Shown in pieces: positions 12,571-25,623 of a stretch of 64,000 bases of DNA (its first letter is position 1; every line of letters starts with the position of its first letter). The notes beneath the pieces were generated by a model. That model worked only from the letters and a program-made list of their open reading frames with translations. It did not search any database and had not been told where the DNA came from. The DNA is taken from positions 2,284,501 to 2,348,500 of the forward strand of contig OX359270.1 in assembly GCA_947179155.2 (NCBI GenBank), read 5' to 3'. The stretch is from Hedera helix (taxonomy: Eukaryota; Streptophyta; Magnoliopsida; Apiales; Araliaceae). The translations under genes were made by a program, and so were the position numbers.

Positions 12571-14275
12571 TGAAAATAAATGACATATCTTATGAATAAG
12601 AAAGAAACGATATTATTTTCGAGAATCAAAAAATGATAATCCCTTACCGTAGTAAGTTTAAGAGTATGAAAGAAAATGATATCCCTTACAAGTAAGAAAA
12701 TAATACCATTTATGATGATGAAAAGAATAATACCCCTTACCGTGGTAAGTTTAAATAATAGAATATGAAAGAAGATGATATTCCTTACCGTAATAAATTT
12801 AAGAGTGTGAAAAGAATGATATTCCTTACCTTATCACGTGACTGGATATTGATAAAAATGAGGTTGATCAACCTATATATTTATAATATAATTAGTAATT
12901 ACCACATATAAATTTCAAAGTGTATGATAACTCGTATAATATAAACTATCAAAATTATATATATTTAACATAATTTTTGTAGTATAATATAACAACTTTA
13001 AAATAGTTTTTAAAATAATATTCCAAAATAAATCTTCCAAAGAAAGCTTTTAGAAATGAATCTTCTTAAAGAAGAGTCTTCTAAATGAAGATTTGTGAAT
13101 ACCGTGAAAAAATAGCAATTTATGAAATTACTACTATTTCATAAAAGACTTACTTGAAAAATTTCTGCACTCCTTTTGGCTTTCAAACACTCAAGATAGC
13201 CTTACTATACTCAGAGAAAACTCATAAAATTCTTATAGAAAACTTTTATGTTTTAAGTGTGATTTTTCTATTCAGCTGAGCAAACTATTTATAAAAGAAA
13301 AGAGGATACTATGCATGATTGGTAAACTGGCGTGCTGCACGCCAGTATTGAAATTTGCAGCAGCAGCCGCTTGCTGTTTTTTCCTTCCTTCACCTAACTT
13401 TCCAATAGCAATTTTCATATTTTAATTTTCATGTGGCCACATAGGGTCCACATGTTACTATTTAAAAATAATAATAATAATTAATTAATTATTTTATTTT
13501 TTTATTTTTTTTTCCCTATGGATCCTACATATAAAATAAAATAATGCTACAACAATAATTCAACAATAATGTAATAAACACGTTACATATTATTATTAAT
13601 TTAATAATATAAATTACTGTGTATTTGCTACTCTAACAATTATTTGGTTCAATAATTTTAAAATACAGTGCACCAACAATTATTGACTTAATGATATGAA
13701 ATACAGTGTAATGACAATTATTAAATCAATAATGTAAAATACTGTGTAACAAAAATTATTGAATTGATAACATAAAATATTATGTAGTGACAATTATTGA
13801 TGACATGATGTGCAACAGTTACGGTGTCAATCATCAGATCAATAATGCAAATACTGTGTAATAATCAATTTATTAGTTCAATAATATAAACGCCGCACAA
13901 TACCTTGTGCTATTGTAGAATACCGCGTGCTACACTAAAATACCATAAATTACCGTAGGTTATTATTCTTTTATCAACGGTATTTTAACAGTTAAAAGTG
14001 ATAACACCTTTGACTATTTTTATTTAAAAATGTTACTTCTGTCGTTTTCTATATCCGACAAATATTCAATTGTGGGGTCCACCAATAATTAGTTATTTCG
14101 GCACCGTTGTACGATCCGAATATTCCCCGACAAAATGAATATTGTCCGACAAAATAAAATTTGCACATAACGTCCTTAACTTTTAACTTATCAATTTAAC
14201 CACTTACTGTTTCATAAAAAATATATATATGAAGAAAAATTAAATTTTGTATTTCATAAAATTTGGGGTCTTACA

Positions 14276-14286
14276 ACCTCCCCTCC
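14276..14286 (-). other. Polypurine tract of the gypsy element
   Basis: ACCTCCCCTCC on the + strand reads GGAGGGGAGGT on the coding strand, directly abutting the 3' LTR. This is the expected plus-strand primer for reverse transcription. Confidence 0.9.
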
Positions 14287-17200
14287 TTATGAAATTTTGT
14301 CCCCGAAATTGACGTGCCTGGCATTTTGAAGAGGTAAGGATACCTAGACTTCATTTCAGATTCTAGCTCCCAGGTCATTTCCTCAATATCTTGGTTCCTC
14401 CATAAAACCTTGACTTGAAGTATAACCTTTGAGCGTAGGATCTGCTCCTTCTTATCTAGGATCTTAACAAGTACTTCCTTTTACGTTAAATCCTCTGTTA
14501 TAACGTCCAGTTCTAACTCAATGACGTGCTTTGGGTCCTTCATATATTTACGTAACATAGATATGTGAAAAACGTTATGGATACGAGACATACTTGGTGG
14601 TAGAGCTAGTCTGTAGGCTACGGTTCCTACTCGATCGAGGATTTCAAATGGGCTAATAAATCGAGGGTTGAGCTTTCCTCTCTTTCCGAATCTCGTAACT
14701 CCTTTCCATGAAAAAACACGTAAGAATACATGATCTCCGACGTTGAATCTCTCATCTCTCCGATGAAGATCAGCATAACTCTTTTGTCGTTCTTGCGCGG
14801 TCTGTATTCGTTATCGGATCATTTGGATCTTTTATGTTGTCAAGTGTACCAACTCGGGTCCCAATAGTTTTGCTTCTCCTACCTCATTCCAACATACTGG
14901 AGAGCGACACTTGCGTCCATATAAAGCCTCAAATGGAGCCATACCTATACTTGCTTAGTAACTGTTGTTGTAGGAAAATTCAACCAATGGCAAATACTTA
15001 TCCCAACTTCCTTTGAAGTCTAGTACACAAAGTCTCAAAAGATCTTCGAGGGTCTGGATCGTCCTTTCCGATTGTCCATCCGTTTGAGGATGGTATGCAG
15101 AACTAAAACATAGTTCAGTGCCCATAGCTTTTTGTAGACTGATCCAAAAGCGTTAAGTGAATCTAGGATCTCGATCATAAACTATGGAAACTGGAATGCC
15201 ATGTAATCTCACAATCTCATTTATGTACATACCGGCAAGACGCTCAAGTAAAAAGTTTTCTCGTATAGGCAAGAAATAAGATGATTTGGTCAATCTATCT
15301 ACGTTGACCCAAATTGCATCTAAGCCTTGAGAAACTTTGGGAAGACCCGTCACGAAGTCCATATTGATGTGTTCCCACTTCCATTCAGGAACCTCAAGTG
15401 ATTGCAATGGACCCTTAGGCACTTGATGCTCTGCCTTGACACGTTGACAAGTTAGGCACCTCGAGATAAACTCTACAATCTCCTTTTTCATATTGTTCCA
15501 CCAAAATATATGTTGAAGATCACGATACATCTTGGTACCTCCTGGGTGGATTGCAAACGGCGTGTTTTATGCCTCCATCATGATTTTTATGCTTCAATTC
15601 AGAATCGTTATGAACACAAAGTCGAGAGTTAACTCGAAGTATTCTTTTCTCGTCGATTCTTGCATCAGGAATAGCACCTTCTTGTACTTTCTTCATCATA
15701 TTCATCAGCTCCAGATCAGTAGCTTGAGCAGCTTTAATTTTATCGATTAAAGTTGGTTCTACTCGTACGTGCGCAATCTTCAAGTGGGTCATCGGTGTTT
15801 TTAGCTCTATCTCCATCTTTTGCAAGTCGTACAAAATACACTTTTGTGTTGTCAGTAGTGCACTTGTACTAGCATAAGATCTTCTGCACAAAGCGTCAAC
15901 TACAACGTTCGCCTTTCCCGGGTGATACTGGATTGTGTGGTCGTAATTCTTCAACAGTTCAAGCCAACGTCGTTGTCGCATGTTGAGTTTCTTCTGAGTG
16001 AAGAAATACTTAAGGCTTTTCTGATCTGTATAGATATCCATTTTTTCTCCGTACAAGTAATGCCTCCAAATCTTCAACGAAAAAACGATTACTGTCAACT
16101 CTAGATCGTGAGTATGATAATTTTTCTCATAATCTTTGAGTTGTCAAGAGGCATATGTTATAACCTTTCCATGTTGCATAAGGACACAGCCTAGACCTTT
16201 GCCTGAAGCATCGCTATATATAACAAATTCTCTTGATCCTAATGGAATGGTCAGAACAGAAGCTGAAATAAGTCTCCTCTTGAGTTCTTGAAAACTTTTC
16301 TCGCATTCCTCGTTCCATACGAATTTTGTACTTTTTCGAGTAAGCTGAGTTAATGGAGTGGCGATTCAAGAAAATCCTTCTACGAATCTCTGATAATAAC
16401 CAGCTAGGCCCAGAAAACTTCGGACTTCGGTTACTGTCTTGGGTTGTTCCCAATTTAGTATCGTTTCAATCTTCGCAGGATCGACTGATATTCCCTGACT
16501 AGAAATCACATGCCCAATAAACGTGACTTCCTCAAGCCAGAACTCACATTTCTTTAACTTGGCATATAATTTGTTCTCACGGAGCTTTTAGAATATCAAT
16601 CTCAGGGGTTATTCATGATCCTCATGACTCTTGGAGTATATGAGGATGTCATTAATAAAGACAACCACAAAATGATCCAAATATTCCTTGAATATTCGGT
16701 TCATCGTGTCCATTAAAGCTGCAGGAGCATTGGTTAGTCCAAAAGGCATGACTAAGAACTCATAATGCCCATAACGAGTTCTGAAAGCAGTCTTTGGAAT
16801 GTCCTCAGCTTTAACCTTTAACTGATGATATCCAAAATGGAGATCAATCTTTGAGAAATGTTGAGCACGTTGTAATCGATCAAACGTGTCATCAATCCGA
16901 GGTAACGGGTACCTGTTTTTTATGGTGACATGGTTCAATTCTCGGTAGTCAATGCACAATCTCATACTCCCATCTTTCTTCTTCACAAATAGAACAGGAG
17001 CACCCCAAGGTGATGCACTCGGACGAATGAAACGGGTATCCAACAATTCCTGTAGTTGGACTTTTAACTCTTGAAGTTCAATGGGAGCCATTCGGTATGG
17101 GGCTTTGGAAATGGGCTTAGTACCGGGTTCAAGATCGATACAGAATTCAATTTCTCGGTTTGGGGGTAAGCCAGGAAGTTCCTCAGTAAAAATGTCAGGA

Positions 17201-18328
17201 AACTTATTAACAATGGGAATATCATTCAAGTTTGACGTGTTTTTGTTCAAATCAGTGACATGAGCTAAAAAGGCTTGACATCCGTTTTTCAATAAACGAA
17301 TGGTTTTATGGCTAGAAATAACAGTTATAGATTTCAATGGTTTAGTTGCTTGAATTTACATGACAGGTTGATTAGGAATATGAAAACTAATAATCTTATG
17401 AAAGCAATCAATTTGATGGGTAGTCAACCAATCAATTTTTAAAATCACATCAAATTCATGCATTTCCAAAGAAATGAGGTCAACGGGTAATGTGAGGTTG
17501 TTGATTTGAACTAGGAAAGATTTATATACAGTAAATGTAATGGTCATTTCTCCTAATGGGGTTTCAACTGATAAGTCAAAGTCCAAATTTTAAGGAGTTA
17601 AGTTTAAACGTTGAGCACATGCAGGTGAGATAAAAGAATGGGTAGAGCAAGTATCTAACAGGGTATAAATTTCACAATAATTTATGAATAGCTTACCGGT
17701 TATCACCTCATTCGGTTTCTTAACTATTATCGTCAAATCGAATCCCGAATACTTCATCCGGATCTTCACGTATTTCAACCATGGGAATACCACTGAATAA
17801 TTTTTTAGAAAATTATTTCTCGAATTCATCAACTTCATCAGTAGTAACGTACCAATGATTTCTATAAGAATAGTATTTTTGATAGACTGCAGTTTCCACG
17901 ATAGTGACTAACTTAACCTGAATTCCTCTAAATTGTAATGCCCAAAAGTATAGAAACATCATTTTTAAATAATCTTGAAAATCATAGCTGGAACACCATA
18001 AATCCCAAAGACTGATATAAAAAGTCCATATATTCTGATCCTTTGTTATAGAGCATAACCAGGTGATATGACTCTCCCAATTAGTGAGCAGATTAAAGGC
18101 AATAATTTCTGCAAGTTCATTACATCCTTTAATTGCTTCTAAGAACGGATCTGGAATGACTGTAGTAGAGCTTTCACCTTCATCCTTCCTGGATAGAACA
18201 TGAATAAATTTTGTCTTAGGCAAAAGATTTAACTCTGAGTTTGTAGAAGAATTATTTGTGGCCTCTTGATTCTCAGCTACATTAGCTTCGGGCACTCCAT
18301 TATTAACTTCCTGATTTTCAGATGCCAC
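14287..18328 (-). pseudogene. Gypsy gag-pol region, degenerate
   Basis: Minus-strand order: an Asn/Glu-rich leader starting MASENQEVNN (18328-17813), in which I see no Retrotrans_gag motif and no CCHC knuckle; retropepsin (LLDTCSTHSFI near 17640, Gly of DTG replaced by Cys; then FDVILKIDWL); reverse transcriptase 17337-16609 with KKDGSMRLCIDYRELN and FINDILIYS, where the first Asp of the usual FIDD/YVDD motif is Asn; RNase H/linker 16098-15520 (YTDQKSLKYFF); integrase zinc-finger remnant CLTCQ and core (MDFVTGLPK, DRDPRFT) 15530-15153; then an interrupted integrase end and a chromodomain-like C-terminus (about 14440-14340). Stops and frameshifts separate the blocks. About 330 codons precede RT, short for this lineage, so gag appears truncated or replaced. 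Confidence 0.88.
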
Positions 18329-18515
18329 ATTTTACTGTGGTCACAAAATAATTATTAGTTTTAAATAAACTGACTCATCACTTCCTGTCCCCACATTCAA
18401 ATCGACTCATTAGATAACAAAATCTAATTTAGGTGGGACACACTAGTGACCGATTCTATTCGTCTCTCCCCTCCTAGTTCTAACCCCAGATATCCATTAA
18501 AGGCCATATCCCTAA

Positions 18516-18527
18516 GCTCTGATGCCA
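18516..18527 (-). other. Primer binding site, initiator-Met tRNA type
   Basis: GCTCTGATGCCA on the + strand reads TGGCATCAGAGC on the coding strand. It matches 11 of 12 bases of the usual plant retrotransposon primer site TGGTATCAGAGC and sits two bases from the 5' LTR (18530). Confidence 0.9.
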
Positions 18528-18529
18528 AC

Positions 18530-21500
18530 TGTGACACCCCCAAATCAGGGCCCACACAGCCGAAACTTGAGTTGTCAAAAGACTACAACAAAATTATTAC
18601 AACGTTTAACAATATAGTGTATAATAATACACACTAAGTCTTCACAATTATTGTCACACTATTTTACAACACGTGAAGACTACGATAGCTATCCCTTGGA
18701 CTCTCACTCCATCCCCCGGCTAGACCCAGCTACGTTCTCATCTCCTGTTGAAAAACAATGGAACGAAAAGAAATGGTGAGCTCAAATAACCCAGTAAGAA
18801 ATATCATGACTAAGATAATGACGAATAAATTATTATTAGCCTTCAACAGTTGAGTTCTTGATAGAATACAATAGACTACAAGGTTTATATCAAAAACTGT
18901 AGTTAAATTCTTGAACAACGTTCAGATCAATAATAGCAGCAGAATGAGCAATCTATTAGAAGAATAATGCAGACTATAATGTCCACTCGCTTCTATATTT
19001 AGGAAAAACATCATCAACTTTTATCATCTGAAATACCATTAGTCATGATAATACAAATTCACAGTTCCTGGTCATAATCATGCAAATCAACAGTTCATCT
19101 TTGCACTACGGGCCAAAGATATTCATTATAACACCAACGGTCATGATTATACCAGTATTCAGTCTTTGGTCATAATCATACCAAACAACAGTTCATCTTT
19201 GCACTACGGGCCAAAGATATTCAATATAACATCAATGGTCATGATTATACCAGTATTCAGTCTTTGGTCATAATCATACCAAACAACAGTTCATCTTTGC
19301 ACTACGGGCCAAAAAGAACTTTCACCACGTGTCATAAAAGACACCAAACAGATGTATCGCCTTTAACCTATTATATCGCCTTTTAACCTATCATCTGTTC
19401 AACAATTATATTGCATCTGTGCCCCCGGCCACAGATATTCACAACAGCTTGGTTCTTGATGATTAGTACAAATAACAGTGATACAAATGATGAATAGAAG
19501 AAACAGGATAAACAATAAGTATCAGAAGTTTACTTTGTGCAGATTCAAATAATGTCCAAATTGTCAACATGATGTGGAGTGAAATTCAAAAATGATATTC
19601 AAGATCCACAGTTTAGAATAACGGTTACAGTTCAATAGAAAGGTTCAGAAAAATAGGAAGGTTCAACTGAAATGATATTAAATGAAGCACAAACTATTAA
19701 GGAACATATAATCATTTCAGGAAACTTTTCCAAATAGTACTTACCATAGTAAGTTAAGAGTATAAAAGAAATAATACCCCTTACTATAGTAAGTTTGAAT
19801 AATGGAGGATGAAAAAGATGGTATCCTTTATGAGTATAAAGGAAAATAATATCACTTACGAATATAAAAGAAAATGATATTACAAACGAATATGGAATAA
19901 AAGTGTCATGTCATAATTCGTGTAGACAAATTATTTTCACAAGAGACAAATAAGAAATTTACAAAGGGTTATTCACCAACAGGCGGTAATCCGCGCCGTA
20001 AGGTTATTCCCACAATTTAATAAAATTTGAATACAAAGAGTTATTCACCAAACATGCGGTAATCCGCGCCGTAAGGTTATTCTCAGAGATTAATAAGGAA
20101 TGAATATGAAAGGTTATTCACCAACAGGTGGTAATCCACGCCGTAAGGTTATTTTCACAATTTAATACATGGAAATAAATGACACATCTTATGAATAAGA
20201 AAGAAACGATATTATTTTCGAGAATCAAAAAATGATAATCCCTTACCGTAGTAAATTTAAGAGTATGAAAGAAAATGATATCCCTTACAAGTAAGAAAAT
20301 AATACTATTTATGATGATGAAAAGAATGATACCCCTTACCGTGGTAAGTTTAAATAATAGAATATGAAAGAAGATGATATTCCTTACCGTAATAAATTTA
20401 AAAGTGTGCAAAGAATGATATTTCTTACCGTAATAAATTTAAGATTGTGAAAAGAATTATATTCCTTACCTTATCACGTGACTGGATATTGATAAAAATG
20501 AGATTGATCAACCTATATATTTATAATATAATTAGTAATTATCACATATAAATTTCAAAGTGTATGATAACTCGTATAATATAAACTATCAAAATTATAT
20601 ATATTTAACATAATTTTTGTAGTATAATATAACAACATTAAAATAGTTTTTAAAATAATATTCCAAAATAAATCTTCCAAAGAAAGCTTTTAAAAATGAA
20701 TCTTCTTAAAAAAGAGTCTTCTAAAGGAAGATTTGTGAATACCGTGAAAAATAGGAATTTATGAAATTACTACTCTTTAATAAAAGACTTACTTGAAAAA
20801 TTCATGTACTCCTTTTGGCTTTCAAACACTCAAGATAGCCTTACTATTTTCAGAGAAAACTCATAAAATTCTTATAAAAAACTTTTATGTTTTAAGTGTG
20901 ATTTTTCTATTCAGCTGAGCAAGTTATTTATAGGAGAAAAGATGATACTATACATGGTTGGTGAACTGGCGTGCTGCACGCCAGTATTGAAATTTGCAGC
21001 AGCAGCCGCTGGCTGCTTTTTCCTTCCTTCACCTAACTTTCCAACAGCAATTTTCACATTTTAATTTTCATGTGGCCCCCACATAGGGTCCACATGTTAC
21101 TATTTAAAAAAAATAATAATAATTAATTAATTATTTTTTATTTTTTATTTTTTTTCCCTATGGGTCCTGCATATAAAATAAAATAATGCTACAACAATAA
21201 TTCAACAATAATGTAATAAACACGTTACAGATTATTATTAATTTAATAATATAAATTACTGTGTATTTGCTACTGTGACAATTATTTGGTTCAATAATTT
21301 TAAAATACAGTGCACCAACAATTATTTACTTAATGATATGAAATACAGTGTAATAACAATTATTAAATCAATAATGCAAAATACTGTGTAACAACAATTA
21401 TTGAATTGATGACATAAAATATTATGCAGTGACAATTATTGATGAAATGATGTGCAACAGTTACTGTGTCAATTATCAGATCAATAATGCAAATATTGTG

Positions 21501-21916
21501 TAATAATCAATTTATCAGTTCAATAATATAAACGCCGCACAATACCTTGTGCTACTGTAGAATACTGCGTGCTACAGTAAAATACCATAAATTATCGTAG
21601 GCTACTATTCTTTTATCACCGATATTTTAACAGTTAAAAGTGATAGCACCGTTGACTATTTTTATTTAAAAATGTTAATTCTGTCGTTTTCTATATCCGA
21701 CAAATATTTCATTGTGGGGTCCACCAATAATTAGTTATTTTGGCACCGTCGTACGATCCGAATATTCCCCGACAAAATGAATATTGTCCGACAAAATAAA
21801 ATTTGCACATAACATCCTTAACTTTTAACTTATCAATTTAACCACTTACTGTTTCATGAAAAAATATATATGAAGAAAAATTAAATTTTGTATTTCATAA
21901 AATTCGAGGTCTGACA
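18530..21916 (-). repeat. Gypsy LTR, 5' LTR in coding orientation
   Basis: 3387 bp, the partner of 10835-14275. It has two full 98-bp units plus a partial third (starts 19091, 19189, 19287) against three-plus in the other LTR. It also has one extra ~42-bp CCTTACCGTAATAAATTTAA-type unit near 20410-20455. These two changes account for nearly all of the 54-bp length difference. A minus-strand TATA box lies at about 20924-20932. It ends GAGGTCTGACA. Confidence 0.92.
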
Positions 21917-21921
21917 GTGAA

Positions 21922-22301
21922 TGTAGAGGTGGGGCCGCCTCCTATGAGAACTAGGTAGGTTCTCTAGAGTGCTCATGAGATCTGAGAATGACGCATGACC
22001 GATAACTTGCCAACCGCGTTGAACAACCTTACCTAGAGATTGTTATGTGAGTTATATGTACTCCTGATTCACACTAAAGGGAGGAGGTTCATAGAATTTT
22101 GTTTTATTATTTTTTTGCCAATTAGTTCATAGAAATTTTTAGTTATCCATGTGGTTCAAGTCCTATTTACTCTATACATTGGTTCATAGTCCATACGACA
22201 CTAATGTTTATACGTTGTAATTTCTTTTACTCTAGCAAATTATTTCTTTCGCCTTCTTTCATCTTAAATTCTTAAATTCGACTTTGATATATGTGGGGGA
22301 T
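21922..22301. other. Copia 3' untranslated region and polypurine tract
   Basis: Resumed copia sequence right of the gypsy insertion. It ends with TGTGGGGGATT (about 22292-22302), a typical copia purine tract just before an LTR starting TGTTG. Confidence 0.75.
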
Positions 22302-23050
22302 TGTTGTATATATTGTATAAATTTTATATCAAAATCCCATTTCTTTTGGTTTTAAACAAAATTAATTTTGTAAATAGATTCTTTGTGTCTAGATACATTG
22401 TGTCTAGATTTGTTGCATACATGTTCACTTATCCATCTGAGTTCAAATTCATTTGACCAAGTTCATTCGTAATTGATGGGTGATTGAAAAATTTTGGTCC
22501 CTTTTCCAGCCTTCCGGCCAATGAAATTAATTGATTTGTTGCCAAGTTCTTTCAATTTTGGTGCCATATTTCCTATAGAAGAGGATGTCCAGGGACGTCT
22601 TTGGGATTGATTAATATTTGTTTAATGCAGCGTTTCAACTTGATGCTACCTAATGACGTTTCACATACCATGTTATAGATGGATGAAAATTTTGGTCTCA
22701 CATTGCCAAGAGCAAAACACCTGTTTGTAGTACCAACTCTTCGCTTGTAACAAAGTTTCATGAACTGTCATTGCAAACACTTGGAGCGTCCTTCATATTG
22801 TGAAATATTATATAAATGCCTCTAGGTACGGCTTTGCTTTGGATACAAATGCTTTTGTTTCACAACCGGAATATGAATTTATTTTGCACCTTGGCAGTAG
22901 AGTTTTCATGTTGCAACAGGTTGTAGCTGTATAGATCGGTGATTAATAAAGTTAGGGCAATTTCTATTAGTTGGAACAGAGAATTGAAGTATAAATCAGG
23001 GGTTTAATTAAATTGGATTCAGCAGTATCATTGTGCTATGTGGATTGGTT
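22302..23050 (+). mobile_element. Probable copia 3' LTR (right end not fixed)
   Basis: Starts TGTTGTATATATTG immediately after the purine tract. No matching 5' LTR exists upstream in the window, so the right border is a guess made where the sequence changes character. The minus-strand reading frame near 22573-22761 is not credible as a gene. Confidence 0.5.
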
Positions 23051-23731
23051 TTGTTCGGTTTTTATCAACTATTTTTTGTCATTCCCATGTCTGCAAGTGT
23101 ACTAATACCATTATATAATATTAATTTATACACACACATGATGTACGTGATAATTTCTCCAAATATTTAATGTTTGAAATTTAAATTATTAAAACTCAAA
23201 AAAAGGAAGTAGAGATAAAAAAAGAAAAAAAAAAAGAAAAAAGAAGAAGAAGCAAAGTGTAACTGTTAACTATTATGTTTCTGGGTTTAGGCTAATTATT
23301 TTTTTTAATCATAATTTGTTACACAGCTTGCCTAAAAAAGAACGGCCCCCCTCCTCTCCTCTTTAATTATAATGTAGAAGATATAAATAAGAGAATCAAT
23401 TATATAAAAATTGTCGGTAAAATTATTATTTTACACCATCCATTAGTAATACATGTAGATAGTTTTAGAGAACATTGAATAATTTGAATTGTGTAATTTT
23501 CATTTCTTATGGTAAAATTCTATATATAATGATATGGTAATTATCCTTTTTTTCTGATTAAAACAATGAATATATCAATAGAGGAAATAAAGATGGGCAT
23601 CAAGACAGGAATTTTGGTGTTTTTAACTTCATATATGTTTTCAAGTGAATGTGGAAAGATATGAAAGATCTTTGATCCAAATCGAGTTTTGAGTTATATT
23701 GCTACACTTTTAGAAAAATCTCTTTAAGAAT
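23051..23731. other. Spacer, no gene recognised
   Basis: AT-rich sequence with an A/G-rich stretch near 23200-23255. Nothing identifiable. Confidence 0.4.
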
Positions 23732-24004
23732 CACTACAAGGAAAACTAATATTTTCGACCCGTCGAGGATACGTTATTTCCGACGGAATATTCACATGGA
23801 AATAATTCCATCGAACATAGTAATCATTGATAGCGGGAGCTTTTAGCGCTAGCATGCATTTTATTCTCAATAGAATAATATTAATCTCGACGGAATTTCC
23901 GTCGACTATAACGTAATATCGACGGAATTATGTTCAACCGAATTCCGTCGAAAATATGAATGTTTTAAACCCTTTGTCATTTCCTTCTCCGTCGCTACTA
24001 ACCG

Positions 24005-24035
<31 letters not shown>

Positions 24036-25059
24036 TCAACCGAAGCTCTCTCTCTCTTCCTAATGAGTGGGTTTATTACCTATCAATCGAGTACTTTTGG
24101 TCTTGATAATTTGTGAATCTTCAAGTATTTTCTGTGGTTTTTTATTAGTAGAATTTTATTTTATTTTATTTTATTATTTTATAGTTGTGTTGTTTTGCTT
24201 GAGGACAAACAAATATTTAAATTTAGGGATATTTGATGAGTGGTATTTTCTGTCGATGGCGATGTCGAGCAGGCTGGCAATGTCGATCGCGAGCGGGGGG
24301 ATGACGACTATAATTTTCATACATCATAGCAGCACCATCGACCCCCACCCGATGATCCTCCTCACATCGGGGGTAGTACTAGTTAGGTTGATATTTTGTA
24401 TAGCATTTACTTAATTTTTTTGTAAAATATTGTAATTGCTTGATTTTATGTAAATCTTTCTAGTTTAGCTTGATTATTTGCAAATCAATGTATTTTAGTT
24501 TTGTTTTGTAAATCATTGAACTTTAAACCATTTTTTTATATAACTTATCGTAAATTAGTTTATATATGTTATTTTTGAGAACGATATATGTTGTTGGTAT
24601 AGTAGTTTATATTTGTTATTGTTTGGGACGTGTATATATGTTATAATTAAAATAGTTACGTTGTATGTGCTATAATATATAGATTATTGTATTTGGGATT
24701 AAGCAGTTTACGGGTACAAAAATGGGGTTTAAAAACCTGGCAACTGAAGTAAAAAAAACAATAAAAAATATGGACCCACACACAAGCACAACCTTAACAC
24801 GTGTAGATGTTATTGCCAAAGGAATTAGTCTGTCGAAAATACTTCCGTTAAAAATATACTTTATTTGACAGAATTATGGTCGGCCATAATTCCGTCAGAT
24901 ATAATTAATTCCGACCGAATTTTCGACGAACTTATCCCCATCCAGCTTATTAAGACAGAATTGTCGGCGGAATATTCCGTCGAAAATAAGAGTAGTCTGA
25001 CTAAATAAGCTTATTTTTTACGGAATATTCCATCAGAATTAAACTTTTTTCTTGTAGTA
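23732..25059. mobile_element. Non-autonomous CACTA (En/Spm) element
   Basis: Left end CACTACAAGGAAAA and right end TTTTTTCTTGTAGTA, with the last base changed from the expected G. They are flanked by a 3-bp target duplication AAT (23729-23731 and 25060-25062). Short subterminal motifs GACGGAAT / ATTCCGTC occur in both orientations near both ends (for example about 23776, 23890, 23931, 23961, 24885, 24970), as expected for transposase-binding repeats. Length is 1328 bp and no transposase is encoded. The middle (about 24000-24700) has a CT microsatellite resembling a plant 5'UTR and shows no CACTA motifs, so it may be captured sequence. Confidence 0.85.
24008..24058. repeat. CT microsatellite, two blocks inside the CACTA element
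   Basis: Two CT runs (24008-24034 and 24047-24057), each preceded by ACCGAAGCTC, so the block is a short direct duplication. Pyrimidine runs like this are common in plant 5'UTRs. Confidence 0.85.
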
Positions 25060-25318
25060 AATTGAAAGGAGAGTAGTATACTGCCATGTGTGATGGCTAG
25101 CAGGTTTTAGGTTATCAATGTGTTACTATATATAATAAAGCAATTGAAGATTTTATTCAAATTAATTTGATCAATCATTTCAAGATAATTTGGTCATTAA
25201 CTTATAATTCTCAAATATAAATTATATAATTATAATAACACATGTTCAAATTCAATTAATATAATTATAATTTATTATCTATATATACTTGCATGCATGA
25301 ATCTCAAAATAAAGTAAA

Positions 25319-25623
25319 GACTAAAGTATAGATTGCACCCTAAAGTTGTAAGAATTTTTGAGTTTTTCACCCTAATGTTTAAAACGTATATAAGTGCACT
25401 CTAAAATTCTTTTTCACTTAAAAAATACAGTTTACACCCAAAATTGTGGGTGTATTTTGTTTAGCAAAAAAAAACTTTGGAGTGCATTTTTTCTAACAAA
25501 AAGCTTTGAAGGGTGCATTTTGCCTAGCAAAAAGAATTTTATGGTGCACTTAGATACATTTTAAATATTATGGTGTAAAACTCAAAATTCTTACAACTTT
25601 GTGGTGCAATCTGTACTTTAGTT
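25319..25623. mobile_element. Mutator-type MITE with 9-bp target duplication
   Basis: A 305-bp element with inverted arms of about 100 bp. The left arm begins GACTAAAGTATAGATTGCA; the right arm, read in reverse complement, begins AACTAAAGTACAGATTGCA and continues with the same AGTTGTAAGAATTTT series. It is flanked by TAAAGTAAA at 25310-25318 and 25624-25632, a 9-bp duplication as made by Mutator-like transposases. It has no coding capacity. Confidence 0.85.

Larger units (their letters stand above)
10835..14275 (-). repeat. Gypsy LTR, 3' LTR in coding orientation
   Basis: 3441 bp, TGTGACACCCCC at the left and GGGGTCTTACA at the right. It contains three full 98-bp tandem units plus a partial fourth (11396 to about 11720), three 72-73-bp units (12369 to about 12570), and many loosely repeated CAATTATT / ATACAGTGTA blocks (13540-13880). 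A minus-strand TATA box (TATAAATA) lies at 13286-13293. Confidence 0.92.
10835..21916 (-). mobile_element. Complete but defective Ty3/gypsy chromovirus (Tekay/Del-like)
   Basis: An 11,082-bp LTR retrotransposon coded on the minus strand and inserted in copia 3' sequence. It has a perfect 5-bp target duplication GTGAA (10830-10834 and 21917-21921), LTRs 10835-14275 and 18530-21916, a purine tract next to one LTR and an initiator-Met tRNA primer site next to the other. Pol order is protease, reverse transcriptase, RNase H, integrase, chromodomain-like end, which is the Ty3/gypsy order. The C-terminal motif VKVLWRN..IEEMTWE and the long LTRs point to Tekay/Del (inference). The LTRs differ by roughly a dozen changes in the first ~205 bp, counted by eye, so the insertion is not recent. 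It cannot encode active proteins. Confidence 0.92.

Noticed and set aside
22573..22761. 62-codon minus-strand frame
   Set aside because: Lies in the probable copia 3' LTR; no similarity seen.
24067..24414. 115-codon frame inside the CACTA element
   Set aside because: Hydrophobic, no recognisable family, no transposase motif; not supportable as a gene.
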